Shown one piece after another: positions 47,225 through 59,985 of a stretch of DNA of 64,000 nucleotides. The notes under the pieces were generated by a model. The model was not told the origin of the DNA. It ran no database searches and saw only the letters and a list, made by a program, of their open reading frames with translations. This DNA is from Coprinus comatus (lineage: Eukaryota; Basidiomycota; Agaricomycetes; Agaricales; Agaricaceae). Within the stretch, counting starts at the first letter, position 1. Every line of letters starts with the position of its first letter. The position numbers and the translations under genes were made by a program. The stretch is taken from positions 86,434-150,433 of the forward strand of contig JAWPGT010000054.1 in assembly GCA_034638255.1 (NCBI GenBank). The letters run 5' to 3'.

Positions 47225-48927
47225 TCAAATCAAATCTATGAATACCCATTGAGGTCCATAACATGCCATAACCCGACCTATATTCTCGATATAAGCAACT
47301 GGTATCAGCCTGCGACGTAACTTGATGGGAAAGTCAACAGCAACATGGTATGATTTCTCACATTCCTCCAATTCCAAAGGGTCCAAGAACTCAGGACAAT
47401 TTGAAAGGTCCATGATCTGGATGGAAGATTGGTCAAACACAATGGAAGAGAAGGTGTCCAAAACAATCATTCCCTTGCAATGAAAGATAGTGTCCATATC
47501 CAGGTCCCTTTTACCAAGGCTGGAGATAATAGGTGCTGTCCTATTATCTGGCAAGAAAACACGTTGAAATTCTCCCGACTGCATCATCCAAGTCATTTGC
47601 ATCCCACCAGCACATTGTGAGAGCACTGGGCCAACGGAAAACTGATAGGGAATTTTGTAAAGCAGTCGAACAGAATGTGGTGTAGCAGTGTCTTGATCCG
47701 GATCGCAAACCACTTCCAAGACATAGAGAGTCTTTTTGGTTAGGACATTAGTGCCGAACATCGTTTCATTTATCATTCTAAACAACTAGTAGTAGTAACA
47801 GTGAGACCATAGAATCTTCCTGTAGATGTAGAATCATACCATTAAGCATTGAAATGATACGACTCAGCAGTAGAAAGTAAATATAACCGCTGATGTATAT
47901 TTAAGCTAACCTGAAATGATATGACTTGGATACAAGTTAGCTACGTGAAAATATAGATGTAAAATGCAATCTCACCTCAGTGTTAGAAAGTAAATATAAC
48001 CGCGGAGGTGTCATTGAGAAAATTTACATGTTAAATACTTTTGTCGATGACCAAACAACTTGCGGAACATAAACCAATGATTCGAGCAACATATTACCAA
48101 ATAGGAAAGAAAAGAAAAACATAAACAGAAATGTAATATTTCCCAACGTCAATTCCAACAAGCATTCACATGCTCTATCTTCTTTCAAAAGATATTTGAC
48201 AGGTTCAATTTCCAATAATTCAGTGCTTTGGCCAATTGTTGGAGAGTAGTGAAATATTTGTATTTCGGTCGAGTCGGAGTATCCAATCAAGTAGTTCCTA
48301 TTGAAGGTCCACAAATGGAGACTTATGCAGGCACGAAACGATGTCAGACGCTCTGCTACCACAGTAGCAGTGGGACCATGACCTCGGGTGTCTAGTTGAA
48401 ATACATGTACTCGTGCTATATCTGGAATAACAGGTTAGTGTAATAACCGACTGCTCTAGAAAACGGCTTACCTCTCCCAGCCTCAATTGCAACTGCAATG
48501 CAATAACGCCAGGGGGACTCGAATTGATCAACCCAGACAACATCCCAAAACGAATCGCGCTTAAAAGGTATTATATCAGAAAGTTCAAAGAGAGGGATCG
48601 GTTGGCGATCGGGAAAATCCAGGTCAATTGCATAGGTTGAATATATATTTTGAGTGAGCAACCATCGACCGCCGGGAAGAATATGACGTTCAAATGCAGG
48701 TCCTTTCCACCCATTACTTCTACTGATAACATGTGCTTTCGGTTTTGCTTGAATTGAACCAGAGAGAACGCACCACAAAAGTTCTCGCCTAAGTACCCAT
48801 TCTTCCAGTTCTTTTGTTGTGTAATTTTCAACATGATCTTCAGGTGGACAGACGCGATAGGTCTCTTGCAATCTCTCCAACAGATTAATCCAGATTTGAT
48901 AGGCAGGTGTTGAGTGCACAAGAGCAA
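47225..48927 (-). CDS. F-box family protein lacking a visible F-box (5'-truncated)
   Basis: The first clear exon (48,919-48,470) reads PAYQIWINLLERLQETYR, KELEEWVLRRELLW and LPGGRWLLTQNIYS, equivalent to CRQVWLGLIEDIQ, EELEVWVIKRL and LPGGRWLLTKKS in the F-box gene at 1,019. Middle exons (GHGPTATVVAERLTSFRACI; DSTEIQIFHYSPT) and the last exon (47,785-47,225, ending QWVFIDLI) complete the C-terminal region. The LPxEI-type F-box N-terminus expected upstream of 48,927 is absent, and another gene starts at 49,031 on the other strand. It is probably 5'-truncated, or a distant exon was missed. Confidence 0.55.
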
Positions 48928-49030
48928 GGGAGGTACCTGGTTGGTGGAACCATGACGTGCAGTGTGACGGTTCTAATTATATCCACATATTACTATCAGC
49001 CTTGCACAATCCAAAATATATCCTCTCATC

Positions 49031-51418
49031 ATGGCCACTCGTATAAATCCCGTTCGATCAGCCAGATCTGTTGCAAACTGTCGGTGAATCTACAACTTTT
49101 CTGCCTTGCGGAAGAGCTGATATATACTCTACCTTTCAAGCAGCCCAGAGCCAGCATCCAAGCGACGCCACTGCCAGTACTCAAAACTTGAGCACTATTC
49201 AAGCACCTAACATTGGCCCTGGTTGGCTACCACCCCTTGTTTCAGCTCGTAGTAAGTAGCCACAAAAATCCTCTTTTTTCATATAACAATTTGAAAGTTA
49301 CAACAGGTGACTCCATGATTGTTCCCGGTGACATTCCTAGTGTATGCTTTGAGGAAGTATTCCCGGCCACCTTGGATAAAAACAATCCAAACAATCTTGC
49401 AACACTTCAGATCATAGATAAGTTCGTATGCAAGTATGTTCATAGTGAAGATAAAGCTGGTCCGGGAAGTCGCATGGCCCTTGTTCAGTTTGCAACAGCA
49501 CTCAGGCACTACCCGATAATTTTGAAAAATCTCGCAAATCGGTCAATAGGAAACAAGAAACATATATTTTCGCAAGTCACTATCACTTGTTTAAATATTG
49601 AATAAAACTCAAGAAACTGTATATGACATTACAGGTCGATACCTTCTCCCGACTCAGAAATAGAAGAGGCATGACACAGATGGGCGTGGAAATACATGAG
49701 GTGTGCATTGAAATTTGACACCTTTGTAGAATCGATTGAAGAGATTTCAACAGACAATGAATTTTTCATTGATACGCATTTGGATGTTGATGTTGGTCCA
49801 TTCGATGCCATTTACTCAAAGTCTAAGGACCACACCACATATGGTTCAATGGTATTTGACATCCTATTTTAGAGTTTAAGAGGAACATGTTCTCATTTTT
49901 TCATAGTCGGAAATTAATGCAAGCTCAAGATTTACCAGCTTTCTTAAAGACCATTTCGGGAATCGATGAAGATGGGAAGACCCTGTATATAGTTGGAGAT
50001 CAACTTCCGCATGGTCATAGGAAAGGAGCAGGGAGTGGTCCAATTGAAGTACGCCACATCAGCGACAACGGAAGCCATTACCACACCTTTCTCTTGGGGA
50101 CCTTGGACTATGTTTTTTGCTTTGATCAGAGTGGACTTTGAGCAGTGGATATCTGAGGCTTCTGACGTTAAGAATATGTCAAAGAAATTAAGAAAGGATT
50201 GGGAATTCTTTAGTTTGTTTTATTATCAAATACTTATCGGTGCTTTACTTATTGGGTTGTTTACAAGGGCGCAGCGTTCCGAGTCGACAAGTGAAATTAC
50301 CGGATTTTTACAAGCATATTGAAAAGGGCTTGAATATTATACGTCAACATGGTCTTATGGTGAAACATGACCATTTGAATATATTCCTCATGGAAATAAA
50401 GGCAATGAGTACCCGCTTTATATTCGATAGTAACTCGAATACTATTACGCCTATGGTAGATGGAGAAGGTAAGCAACTATGATCATAATTGTGTCCATCA
50501 GACTTTTTAAATCATGTTATAGTTTGTGGTGGGACCAATGATCCGTCACCTAATTCAACAAAAATGAAAGATGAAACAGTTCCCAGCACAAACTCGATAG
50601 ACTTTGAAGGAAAAATTGAACCTGAACCACAAGAGTGGATTCTTGACCCTGGTGAGTTTTTCAGCGAATATGAGAAATTCAAACTTCTAAAAAGATGTTC
50701 AGGCCAGAGATTACTCAATCAAGATCGTTGGGCCAATGTCAGGAAAGACCTACGAACACTCTCGCCTAAAACCCACCTTTCTCCTTTAATTATTGATCAA
50801 TATCTCAGCCTGATAGCCTCTCAGCAACCGAACAGCTCTATCTCATATGTTCCTTACAACATCTTGAATGGACTGCAATCGGAAGTTGAAGACGCAAATC
50901 ATGATACACCAAACCTCAGTGGTAGTAATTTTTTTTCCAATAGAATTGCAATTGGAGTTATTGGACAACCTCGGACATCATCAGGCTCAACAAACTCTTC
51001 TTGTCACGAAATCGATTATTGTGTGGCTGTTGCAATACATGAACACCAACACATCTATCTACTTGGTCAAGATCATCTCTCAAAAGGAGAATTAGGGGAT
51101 ATTTGTAACCTAACTGGATATGGCGGTGTGGCGGATGATGTTGCGTGGACTAAGTTGAAGAGGTTAACAAAAGACCTGTGGAACAGGATCTGCTGTTACA
51201 TGCAGGGCTGGAAGGACATTTCTCGGGTCATAAAGTTCCACTCAACTGACTGGTTCCAGAGTAGTCCCAACTCTGGTATCAATGCTTGTGAAGTTGCACG
51301 AGGGATCCTGACATCTGGGTTTCATACCACTCGAGAGCACTGGGATATACGGTTACCCGAAATTCCATGTGCACATGACATCCGATGGCAGATATATTGC
51401 GACCTTCAACGTCAGTAA
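49031..51418 (+). CDS. Large protein with Ulp1/C48-peptidase-like C-terminus
   Basis: Exons: TTFLPCGRADIYSTFQAAQ (49,071 on), SDSMIVPGDIPSVCFEEVF with DKFVCKYVHSED (49,310-49,590), TFVESIEEISTDNEFF (about 49,720), and SGIDEDGKTLYIVGDQLPHG, which sits in a frame that conflicts with the exon before it. The last exon is 50,489-51,418. That exon has a Ulp1-like layout: LIIDQYLSLIA (like LNDEVINxYL), CVAVAIHEHQHIYLL at the His/strand position, and QSSPNSGINACEVARGIL at the Gln/Cys position. The usual HW and DCG residues are altered, so catalysis is doubtful. Such domains are common in fungal mobile-element proteins. At least one frame conflict near 49,950 suggests decay. Confidence 0.45.
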
Positions 51419-52680
51419 AAATTCTCATGTAATGCCTATGTATATATACTATACAATCTAATACCTACAGCCATACCTACTAGGTCTGGATGGCCTAGTA
51501 GGTTTGGGAATGCCTATGTATGTCTAGTTTTGAATTCAGGCCTGGTAGACCTACTAGGTAACTCATACACTACAATAACTACTGTGTTTTATCATACCTA
51601 TATATATATCATAATACATGAGATTTGGCTTGGATAATGATAAAAAGGTACCCTCAGTTTCAACATCTTCCAGATGTTCAATGAATTTTTCTATGATATT
51701 ATATTCAACTATATTATTTATATTTAAATTATATTACAAATTATTAATTTAATGTATTACAACAACTGTGGTTTGAACCTACGCTCTTGGGAAGTCTACA
51801 TATAATATATAAATGATGTTAAAACCGTTGGACTAAATAAGAGACGTTTTCATTAATCTTTAATCTAATATCAACTTTTCCAACTCCATGTTTGCATCTC
51901 TATTGCTCCCTACCCAACTCCTGAGTCTGTTGATGCATTGTAATACCTTATATGCTTCCCCAACATCCCCTTTGTAAAATAGAAGATCCTAGTAATAAAC
52001 TACACTAGTGTGACATTAATCATATAATATTTAATGAATACATACACATACCTACACATACCTACACCATACCTACTAGGTATTGATGTAGGTATTGGAA
52101 ATATGTACTATGGATGAGAATATCTACTACATGTGGCTCATGCATGGTACACAGCTACCAGCCATGCTGCAGGCATCAACGCCACCTAACACAGATCTTG
52201 CCAGGTATGTTAAGATCTAGTATACTTCACAAATACATACAAAAAGAAAATAGTTTTCTACAGGCATATGACATACCTACCATAAATTAAACCTAGCATA
52301 CATAAACATGTAAAATAACTAGTATGTATTACAGGCCTGTACAGGCCTTTCTTTCAGATTTTTACTGACGAACATGCTGGCTCGAAGGTGTTGGCGACTG
52401 ATACTGATGGTATAATTGAAGAAGGGATAGATGAACACGTCCAACAAGCAACTTCCAGTAGGTGAGGATAAACATTGCATGTGGGATTGATAAGGTACTA
52501 AACACCAGTGCAAACTCTTAGCACGGACCGTGGATCTAGCCTAAGGAAGAATGTTCAGCAAATTGTTGGGGAGTGTCTGGCGATGTAATTTCCGACTCTC
52601 TCTCTTTCTCTCTTGGTATGGATATCGGCTCACGGCATACATTATTGATGTAACAGCCATAACGATCCTAATCTGAAAAA
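51419..52680. other. AT-rich intergenic with ACCTACTAGGT repeats
   Basis: The palindrome ACCTACTAGGT or its half recurs at about 51,475, 51,553 and 52,074. A tRNA-like segment is listed separately. No gene is supported. Confidence 0.4.
51764..51850 (-). repeat. tRNA-derived (SINE-like) segment
   Basis: On the minus strand, TTAGTCCAACGGTTTTAACA resembles a pol III A box / D-arm, and 40-50 bases later GTAGGTTCAAACCAC resembles a B box / T-arm. An AT-only stretch replaces the anticodon arm and no acceptor stem forms, so it is not a working tRNA. It could be the head of a SINE. Confidence 0.35.
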
Positions 52681-52681
52681 A

Positions 52682-52990
52682 ATGTCACGACAACAGTATA
52701 TAAATTTTTTAATTACAACAAGCAACAAATGGCTGTGGGGTGTTGTTGACTGTAAAGGAAAGGGGCGCCACAAGGTCTATGTCACCAATACAATGAAAGT
52801 AGATAACCAGGAACAACTACAAAAATTAGCGTTTGTTATGCAAGCCTGGGTGAGTGAGCATTTCAATGCCACTTAGGCTTGTCGTCTAATATTGCCTAGG
52901 TAATTCTTAGTGGTGAACAGGTCTTTGAAAGATTTCACAAAACAGAAGAACAATTTGGAAGGGCTGAGAAGGGGTCAGGAAGTGGAAAGC
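52682..52990 (+). CDS. Short hypothetical coding fragment
   Basis: A 64-codon frame (NKWLWGVVDCKGKGRHKVYV, LQKLAFVMQAWVSEHFNAT) is followed after a possible short intron by VFERFHKTEEQFGRAEKG. The aromatic and basic pattern is protein-like, and it may be a piece of the same kind of element as the Ulp1-like gene. The family is not recognised. Confidence 0.3.
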
Positions 52991-53591
52991 CGCAATCAAA
53001 GAGTTGAGAAAAAGAAGATAAATACCACTAATGTGCATATAGTATAGAGTATAATACCATTTGAGCAAAGAATTTGTGTTGTTATGTCTTGGGTTTTTGC
53101 ATTCACACAAATATCTCCCAGAGACTATCAAAGCTGAATAAACAGATTCGAGAGTAACTAATAATCTGATTGTATGATTTTGGTATGATTAGAAAGTATG
53201 TAACAATAGACTGTAACTGTGAGCGTCAGGCTAGCAAAACATGCTCCAAGAAATCAAATCCACTTTTCTTAGCTGTAGTCCCACGAACACCAAACGGACA
53301 CGCGGCCCCTGCATTGATCTATTAATAACCAAAAGGCCAGGATGTTTACAGAGGTTTGCAGGATGTACTTGTTAGACGTAACCTGGCACAATTATTGTGC
53401 TACATTTAACAAAGGATTAGTTTAAGCAACATGAATAGAGAAATTCAAAGGTTTATCACGCCAGGATATCGTACTTATTTTAGATATCATCGATCCATCG
53501 ATGGATCAATTATCGCACATGTGACATTAAGAAGCATCGACAAATCGATCCCACTTATTCAACCTACTTTCTCCCCTTCCTACCCATAATG

Positions 53592-55130
53592 CAGACATCT
53601 ACCCGCCCGGGTGGCCCCTCAGAGGTTGTTACAATTTGTAAATGTTTTGATCAACGTCTAGCCAAAAGCTTCAGTAGTATACTCCAAGGTCAATCGAATC
53701 ACCGTATCCCGTTGGAAATATAGACTGATACCCAATTAGCCGGTGAGGAACTCAATACTATCTCAAGATATCTTTCTCATTGGGCCAGAAACCACACAGG
53801 GTGGTCAGCCAATGATAAAGATAAGGCGCTCAGGTGACTCCAAAGTCTCAAAAACAAGCTCTTAGAGGTTAATTCCCAAGACTACAACGATACTGCGAAA
53901 ACTCTAAAAGCAACGCTTGCCAATCCCCCCGAGTTTGCTTCACTTGTTGAAAATATCTGATGCGGAGAACCCGACATTCACCGTATAAGACCTACAAGGT
54001 AAGATTGCTATCCACTAGAAAGCTGTGACCTGATGGTTAATGACAGATCTTCTCCTTCAACGATTGCAAATCCAAACCAGCAATAAAACGTCTCGGCATT
54101 CTCCACCAAAAGTGATATTTGATGGCGGATACTTTGAAGGCTATCGACTCTCATGATTAAATGCTTCCCATGCCTGTTCCTCAATACCAAACAACACCAT
54201 CATAGAAATGGATTTACTCTTGTCCAGCAGCAAAATTGTAGGTATACCGTATTATGCCATACTTTGTAAATAAACTGCATTGATAACCTTTGGAAACGAC
54301 AGAAGATGTTGTTGAGGTCTATCTGAGACTTCTGGTCATGCAGGTCATGCAGGCAGGAGTACTCATACCTAACTTCATTTTGGCAATGATGAACAAAAAT
54401 ACAGCAGCCACCAAAGTTACCTCTAAGCCTGGAAACAATGCTGATACAACATATTTAAAGGGAGATGTAGATTGCCGTATAGTTGCTCTTACCAGCCAGG
54501 ACGACTGCGGATTACCATCGAACAAGTTTGATCCCGATACTGAAGATAAGATTGCCGAGTCAAAATTTGCAAAGGACATGAAAGACTACCGTGAGTATAA
54601 TGGCACCGTAGTTATCGTCGATCGACTTAGTTGATGTCCATCTTAAGAAACCGCGAAAGAAACCTTCCCCAATTTGAAAAACTATATTCCAGATATTATC
54701 TACTGCCTGGATTCTACAACTGCTAGTAAAGTAAGATGTGAAATTGTCTTTGTTGGTGTAGAGAAAACTGTGCCTGCTGGGGCTGGGACCAAAGGCATGT
54801 TTCCTTTACCTTTTTATGAACCCTATAATGTGACGTTTACTGACCTTCTAACTTAGATGTACCTCCCATCACTCATTGTCATGCCTTATACAAGATGCTG
54901 GCTATATGTCGAGGAGCGTAAGTTATAATTTAATGTTATCTTGCATTTGGAATTGATGTGTTATACAAAAGAGAAGCATATGGAGTGCCGAACGTTCAAC
55001 ATGATGATCAATGCATCGTCATGTTCGTCCTCAGTGATGGTGTTTACTAGTGTTTTGGGATTATGGGTAACGGCACTAACACACTGCGCTTTGCACCACC
55101 TTCTTGAACAGCTCGAACGAAGATAAAACC
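53592..55130 (+). pseudogene. Decayed hypothetical gene
   Basis: From the ATG at 53,592 one frame reads through SEVVTICKCFDQRLAKSF, TISRYLSHWARNHTGWS and TLKATLANPPEFASLVENI but is cut by TAG and two TGA codons. Further pieces follow: TTEDVVEVYLRLLVMQVMQ (54,297), the block YIPDIIYCLDSTTASKVRC with IVFVGVEKTVPAGAGTKGMF (54,680-54,820), and AYGVPNVQHDDQCIVMFVLSDG (about 54,980). This is one conserved-looking family with stops between and inside exons. The function is unknown. Confidence 0.5.
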
Positions 55131-55969
55131 AACAAAATCTTTATTCTTTTGATGTTATGGGTAAGTTGTTTGATTTTAGTTTGTGGTCATTCGATAATGA
55201 TATAATTTTTAGACCTGCTTACCAGGGCAAACAATTCTAGATGAGCTACTCACGAACTGTGATGTAAAGATCACCATCGATTTCTGAGTGCACAAGTTAG
55301 CCCTAGCATTCAAATATTCACCTTCATCCCTCTCTCTCGGTTTGTTTTCTCTTAGTAAGCTTACAATATTTTTTCTTCTCTGGATGTAAAAAGCACAATT
55401 TGAAATTTGAAGCTGAGGAAACATAGTAGAAGTGACCTGAGTCAGCACAAAAGAAAATTTTGAACCTTTTCCCTCTTCTTTCATCCCTTTTCTACTTTCA
55501 CTACCCTAGTTCAGTACCCTTTGAAGTAACTAACATTAACTCAAATACCTTATTTCTCACAATTACTATTAATTCCCTTCTATCAATTTATATGCTCAAA
55601 GAGAACGAGCATATGGGATAGACAATATCGTCAATTACTGCGTCAATGTACTGCCTACAGTCGGTGACACCATCCATTACTTTTCACAAGTTGTAGGTCC
55701 TTCAAATCTGCGCTAGTTATCTATCCCTAGTCTCATTTACTAACCCTATCTCTCGGTCAATACACCGGCCTTCAGCAATTCTTCATTCCAGAAATGGTCC
55801 TTGTCGAGAATGCGTATCATACTGGATACTCTGCTACCCATAAGTAGTTCTGTATCATTTCTCTGTATGTATGTGTTGTAGGAACAACACCTCCTTGTCG
55901 AGGTCAAACTCTACTAAGCGAGAGTTGTAATCTTAGACTCTCCAAATCATTAACATTGAACTTTAACAT
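55131..55969. other. Intergenic, no gene seen
   Basis: No supported gene. It lies between the decayed gene and the inverted dynein copy. Confidence 0.3.
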
Positions 55970-58812
55970 GAACAGGTTGTGCATCCTTCACAAACACAAG
56001 AAGCACAAAGCCACAAGGAACATATAACAAATAAGAACCTAAAGATTCCAATGATAATTATTCTGGTATATACCGTCAAAAGAGCGACTACACAAAAAAA
56101 AGACAAAACAAAAAAGGCGATGAAAACACAACTCTCAAACACCCTCAAAACCTCCTAGAAACACCAACCAACCCTTCAATACTCTGCCCCTCCAACTCGT
56201 TTCTAGCTTTCAAAATAGCCGCATGTATCTCCTTCATTGCCACACCCAACTTACTTCCAAACCTACTAAGCACATCCTTCTGCCAAGCATCATATTTCGC
56301 ATTAACTCTACTCTGAACTTGTTCATAATCAATAAGACAAACACCTCCAAACGATTTTGATGTTTCCGAAGTATCAGACATAGATCTTGCTTTTTTGATT
56401 TCTATTAGTAGTTGTTGCCAATGTTGTAATGAATCACCAAGTTTGTCGAATACGTATTCGGATTCGAGATCCCAGAGTCATTGGAATTGTAGCCATTTAT
56501 TGACGCATTCTTTAATTTGTTGGACTTTGATTTCGACAATTTGGAATGGTTTTTCGAGCGTGTTGTCCGTGAATTGCGCTAGCTATATAAATCACATCAG
56601 CATTAATCTTCTGTGTGAGAAAAGGACATACCAAAGAAATATACGTCAAGTCAATCAGCGAGATTGATTGAATCTGTAATCCAATCTCATATCTCGAACT
56701 CTGTATTCTTCTTAAACGACAAACAACGCCTATGCAACAAGTTAAAAAAGTAAAAGGAATGAAGTGACATAGAAAGAACTGTACCCAACCAATCATGTAA
56801 TTGTTTAATCGAAGTCGAACGAGCATATTCAAGAGGAGGATCCAAAAAGATGACTGATTATGAATCCTAATCTCATGCACAATCGGATTTACCAGTATAT
56901 GAACTTCCATGAACTACCAAAAAAAAAAAATCAATGTAAGCAACAGAAAAACAACAAAAGAAAACACACCTTTTCTTCTTTAACACCTTTCCCACCTCTC
57001 CTCTTCATCCCATCTCTCAACAAACCTCTATAATCCCTCCTACCCTCACCATCATCCGATCTATCAAACTCTGCACACCAGACCTAAATAATCGTCTTTA
57101 ACCTCTGGACCAAAGTATCTTTAATTCATTTATCGAGTTCCGATACCCAATTTTCGAGGTTGGCGTATCCTTCAAGATTGAGTTTGTCGATCTATATATA
57201 CGCGATCAGAAAGAAAAAAAGAAAGACAAGTTGGTGTGTACGTACTGCCGCTTGACTTTTACCCAACAACTCTGAAAAAGCTTCGGTCGTATACAAACAA
57301 ATGGATAGACCTTCGACAGCTCTTGGGATATCTTTATACAGATCAATAACATTATTTGTTTTCAATGAGTCAACAAACGGAAAAAAAAGAAACGGAAAAC
57401 ATAACTGTAACACAGAAACAACACTCGCGAATTCTCTAACAAACTGCAAACGTCCAGTATCCCTCGCATCCAAACTAGTCACATAACGTCCATCGTATTG
57501 ATTGACGAAATTATCCCACTTCATATTCATTCCTGAAAAAAAAAGATCAAAATCTCCCTGTTTTAATACATTCTTCAAACATACCTTTACTTATCATCCT
57601 CTGAGCTTCATTCCTATACTCCTCCACCAACCACTCAATACCCATATTCCTATCCACCAAGTCCAAACTTTGACCATAAGTTCTAACTGTCTCCATCAAA
57701 CTAACGGCATGTGGATAAATCCTCTTTGCATCTTTCACCATATTCGTAACTGCATGAGGGACTTGGAAACCCAACCATAACAAATTCCGAACTTCTTTAA
57801 AAGGTTTACAATCTGTGGATCGAAATTGACTGCCAACTGGAATCCTCCACCACCTCCACCCTCCGGCACTACCAATCCCTCTTCCACTTGTATTGCCACC
57901 GGTACTCCTAAGTTTCAATATCTCAAACAGCCTCCCATCTACACCCATATTTCTTCGATTAATACCATGCAACCAAGCTTCAAAAACCCCTTTCACATCC
58001 AACTTTTTCCTAAATGCTTCGCTTTCACTCTTCAACTAGATTCCCTCCAAATAACTTTCCCAATTTTTTCCGAAAATGTTCTCAACTCACTTCATATACA
58101 TGGAGAGTTGTCGCTCGATTTGTCGGACCCAGATTATGGTACTGATAGATCACGCATTTGTGACATGCGGTATGCTTCGGAGTAGCGGCATTGAGTTTTG
58201 AATTTGTCATGAAGTTTTGTTATGTCGACTTTTATGGATTCGATGAGTTGAGTTTGATACTCTTGGATTGCGCCTCGGATCTAAATCATTCAAATTGTGA
58301 ACTAGAAAGAATGGCAAAGGATGGATGCCTTTGGTCGAACGAGAAGTGCATTAAACCTCGAAAAGACACGAAACATTTCATTGGCACTTCTAGCAGTACC
58401 AAACTCTTGCAACACGTTCATTATATGTGTCCCACGCAGCTACCCAGATCTCCATGCCCTCTTATACATTATGAGAAACGATTAAGGGAAGAATTGTAAA
58501 ATGAAACTCACCAACAGAAGCATCGAGAACATCGATTTGTTTAACAATATCATATGCCTCCTTGACTTCTTGTTCCATGTTCATTCCTCCGACTTCTCCA
58601 AAGCCCATAGAACCAAGACCTTCAAGTTTTGTAGGACGGGTCATAACCACCAGTTGTTCATGTTGTTTCCTCCATTCCTTCAAATATCTGCATCTCTCTT
58701 GAAGTTTAACATGAGCACCATTGACTTTGATAGGGATAAAACATTGAGAATGGTGTCGAGTGACTTCACGTGCGACATTGGTGAATTCCTTGATCATGTC
58801 ATCCCAGGTACG
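55970..58812 (-). pseudogene. Inverted partial duplicate of the dynein tail gene, copy 2
   Basis: It matches copy 1 from about 23,895 to about 26,790 in reverse orientation, intron by intron. It begins abruptly at the CGTACCTGGGATGAC junction (58,812), inside an exon, so the N-terminal third is missing. It ends at the same GVSRRF-TGA (56,145-56,147) and keeps about 170 bp of shared 3' flank (CAGAATAATTATCATTGGAATC). Nonsense codons: TGA at 57,126-57,128 (Arg in copy 1), TAG at 57,084-57,086 (Gln) and TGA at 56,478-56,480 (Ser). Compensating frameshifts scramble the Gly-rich loop near 57,840. It is a pseudogene. Confidence 0.9.
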
Positions 58813-59411
58813 GAGGTTAGGGTTCTGCGTTGCCTACAGTCCGGCCAATGCGTTTATTGGATCACAAACTCTCAAGTCGCGACCTTGCAGTCTATACGCG
58901 TGTATACTGGTCAACACACGTGGACGTGCCGCATTAATGAGAGGGGGTTTCACATGGAGATTAGCAAAAGATTTTGTGGCATTGTCGACTGCGACATGTG
59001 ATGGATGGCCCGAGTGCAGTATTTCAGCAAGAGGATGTGATGTTTGTGGCCGAGGATGAAAATGGTGCGGTGTACATTGACGATGAGTTGAGTAAGATGG
59101 AACTAGGCATGATGGCGGGGGTACATTACACAAATACACAGGTACGTAAAGATTCTTTACTGGGAAAAAATATTGATATCGATATTGGTCAAGGGCGGGG
59201 AAATCAACAGAGAATGGTTTCGCAGCTACCTCAGACTGAGCATTTCGAGTGGAGTGGAGATGATGATGGGTGGTGGACAAATCACTTAGAAGAGTGGTAT
59301 AGCAATCATATGAGGTCCATTGGAGATTCTCCAGGGCAAACAGGTGCTCCAAAGCGGCTAAGAAATGGCGAGAAATCAAGCGCGGCCTTCGTAGTGGTCG
59401 CAATGCAGTAA
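58813..59411 (+). CDS. Hypothetical ORF next to the duplication breakpoint
   Basis: The frame from 58,974 reads SAVFQQEDVMFVAEDENGAV, IDDELSKMELGMMAGVHYT and a Trp-rich part (FEWSGDDDGWWTNHLEEWY) to a stop at 59,409-59,411. The opposite strand is also open, which weakens the case. A GTACGT donor at 59,142 suggests an exon boundary. No family recognised. Confidence 0.3.
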
Positions 59412-59985
59412 AACGATGTGAAGAATGGTCGAAGGAGTTTCTTGAATCGGTAGTTTAAAAGGTAATGTGTAGTACTAGTTAATGTTGCGTTTTGGCATCG
59501 CATATCTCTTGTATCGGGTTGTTCGACGACGCTGACGACTGTTTATTGTTGGGTAGTTGATATCTTGTTGTTTGTTGAGTGTACATTCTCTTCTTTTGTT
59601 GAATATATGTGAGCGAGCGGCCGCTGTGTGGACGTGTTAGTTTACCATAAGACCGGGGTTAGAATGTTGTGTTCGTGAAGATTGATGTCGATAAACAACA
59701 AGAAGTTGTACAAGAGGTTGGGATAGCGATGGTGAGCAAGGATGTTACCTGGCAATTGAATGAGCTAATGAACCTGTACTAGATGCCAACATCCATGGTG
59801 ATCAAAGATGGGGACAAGGTCGATGAGCTCATGGGAGCACATCCTGGAAAACTTGCTGAGATCTGCGCAAAGAGTCGATAAATTAACATGCAAACTTGAT
59901 GTTTATTTCTATTTGTCGATTGAGGATTCCCAACCTATATTAACTCTCGGAATTCTCTTTTATATTCTGAAAAATACGTATCTCT
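59412..59985. other. Intergenic, no gene seen
   Basis: No supported gene, repeat or RNA gene. Confidence 0.3.

Noticed and set aside
51764..51850. A functional tRNA gene
   Set aside because: No acceptor stem or anticodon loop can be formed.
58834..59403. 189-codon minus-strand frame
   Set aside because: It lies opposite a plus-strand frame with more protein-like composition; no splice or motif support.
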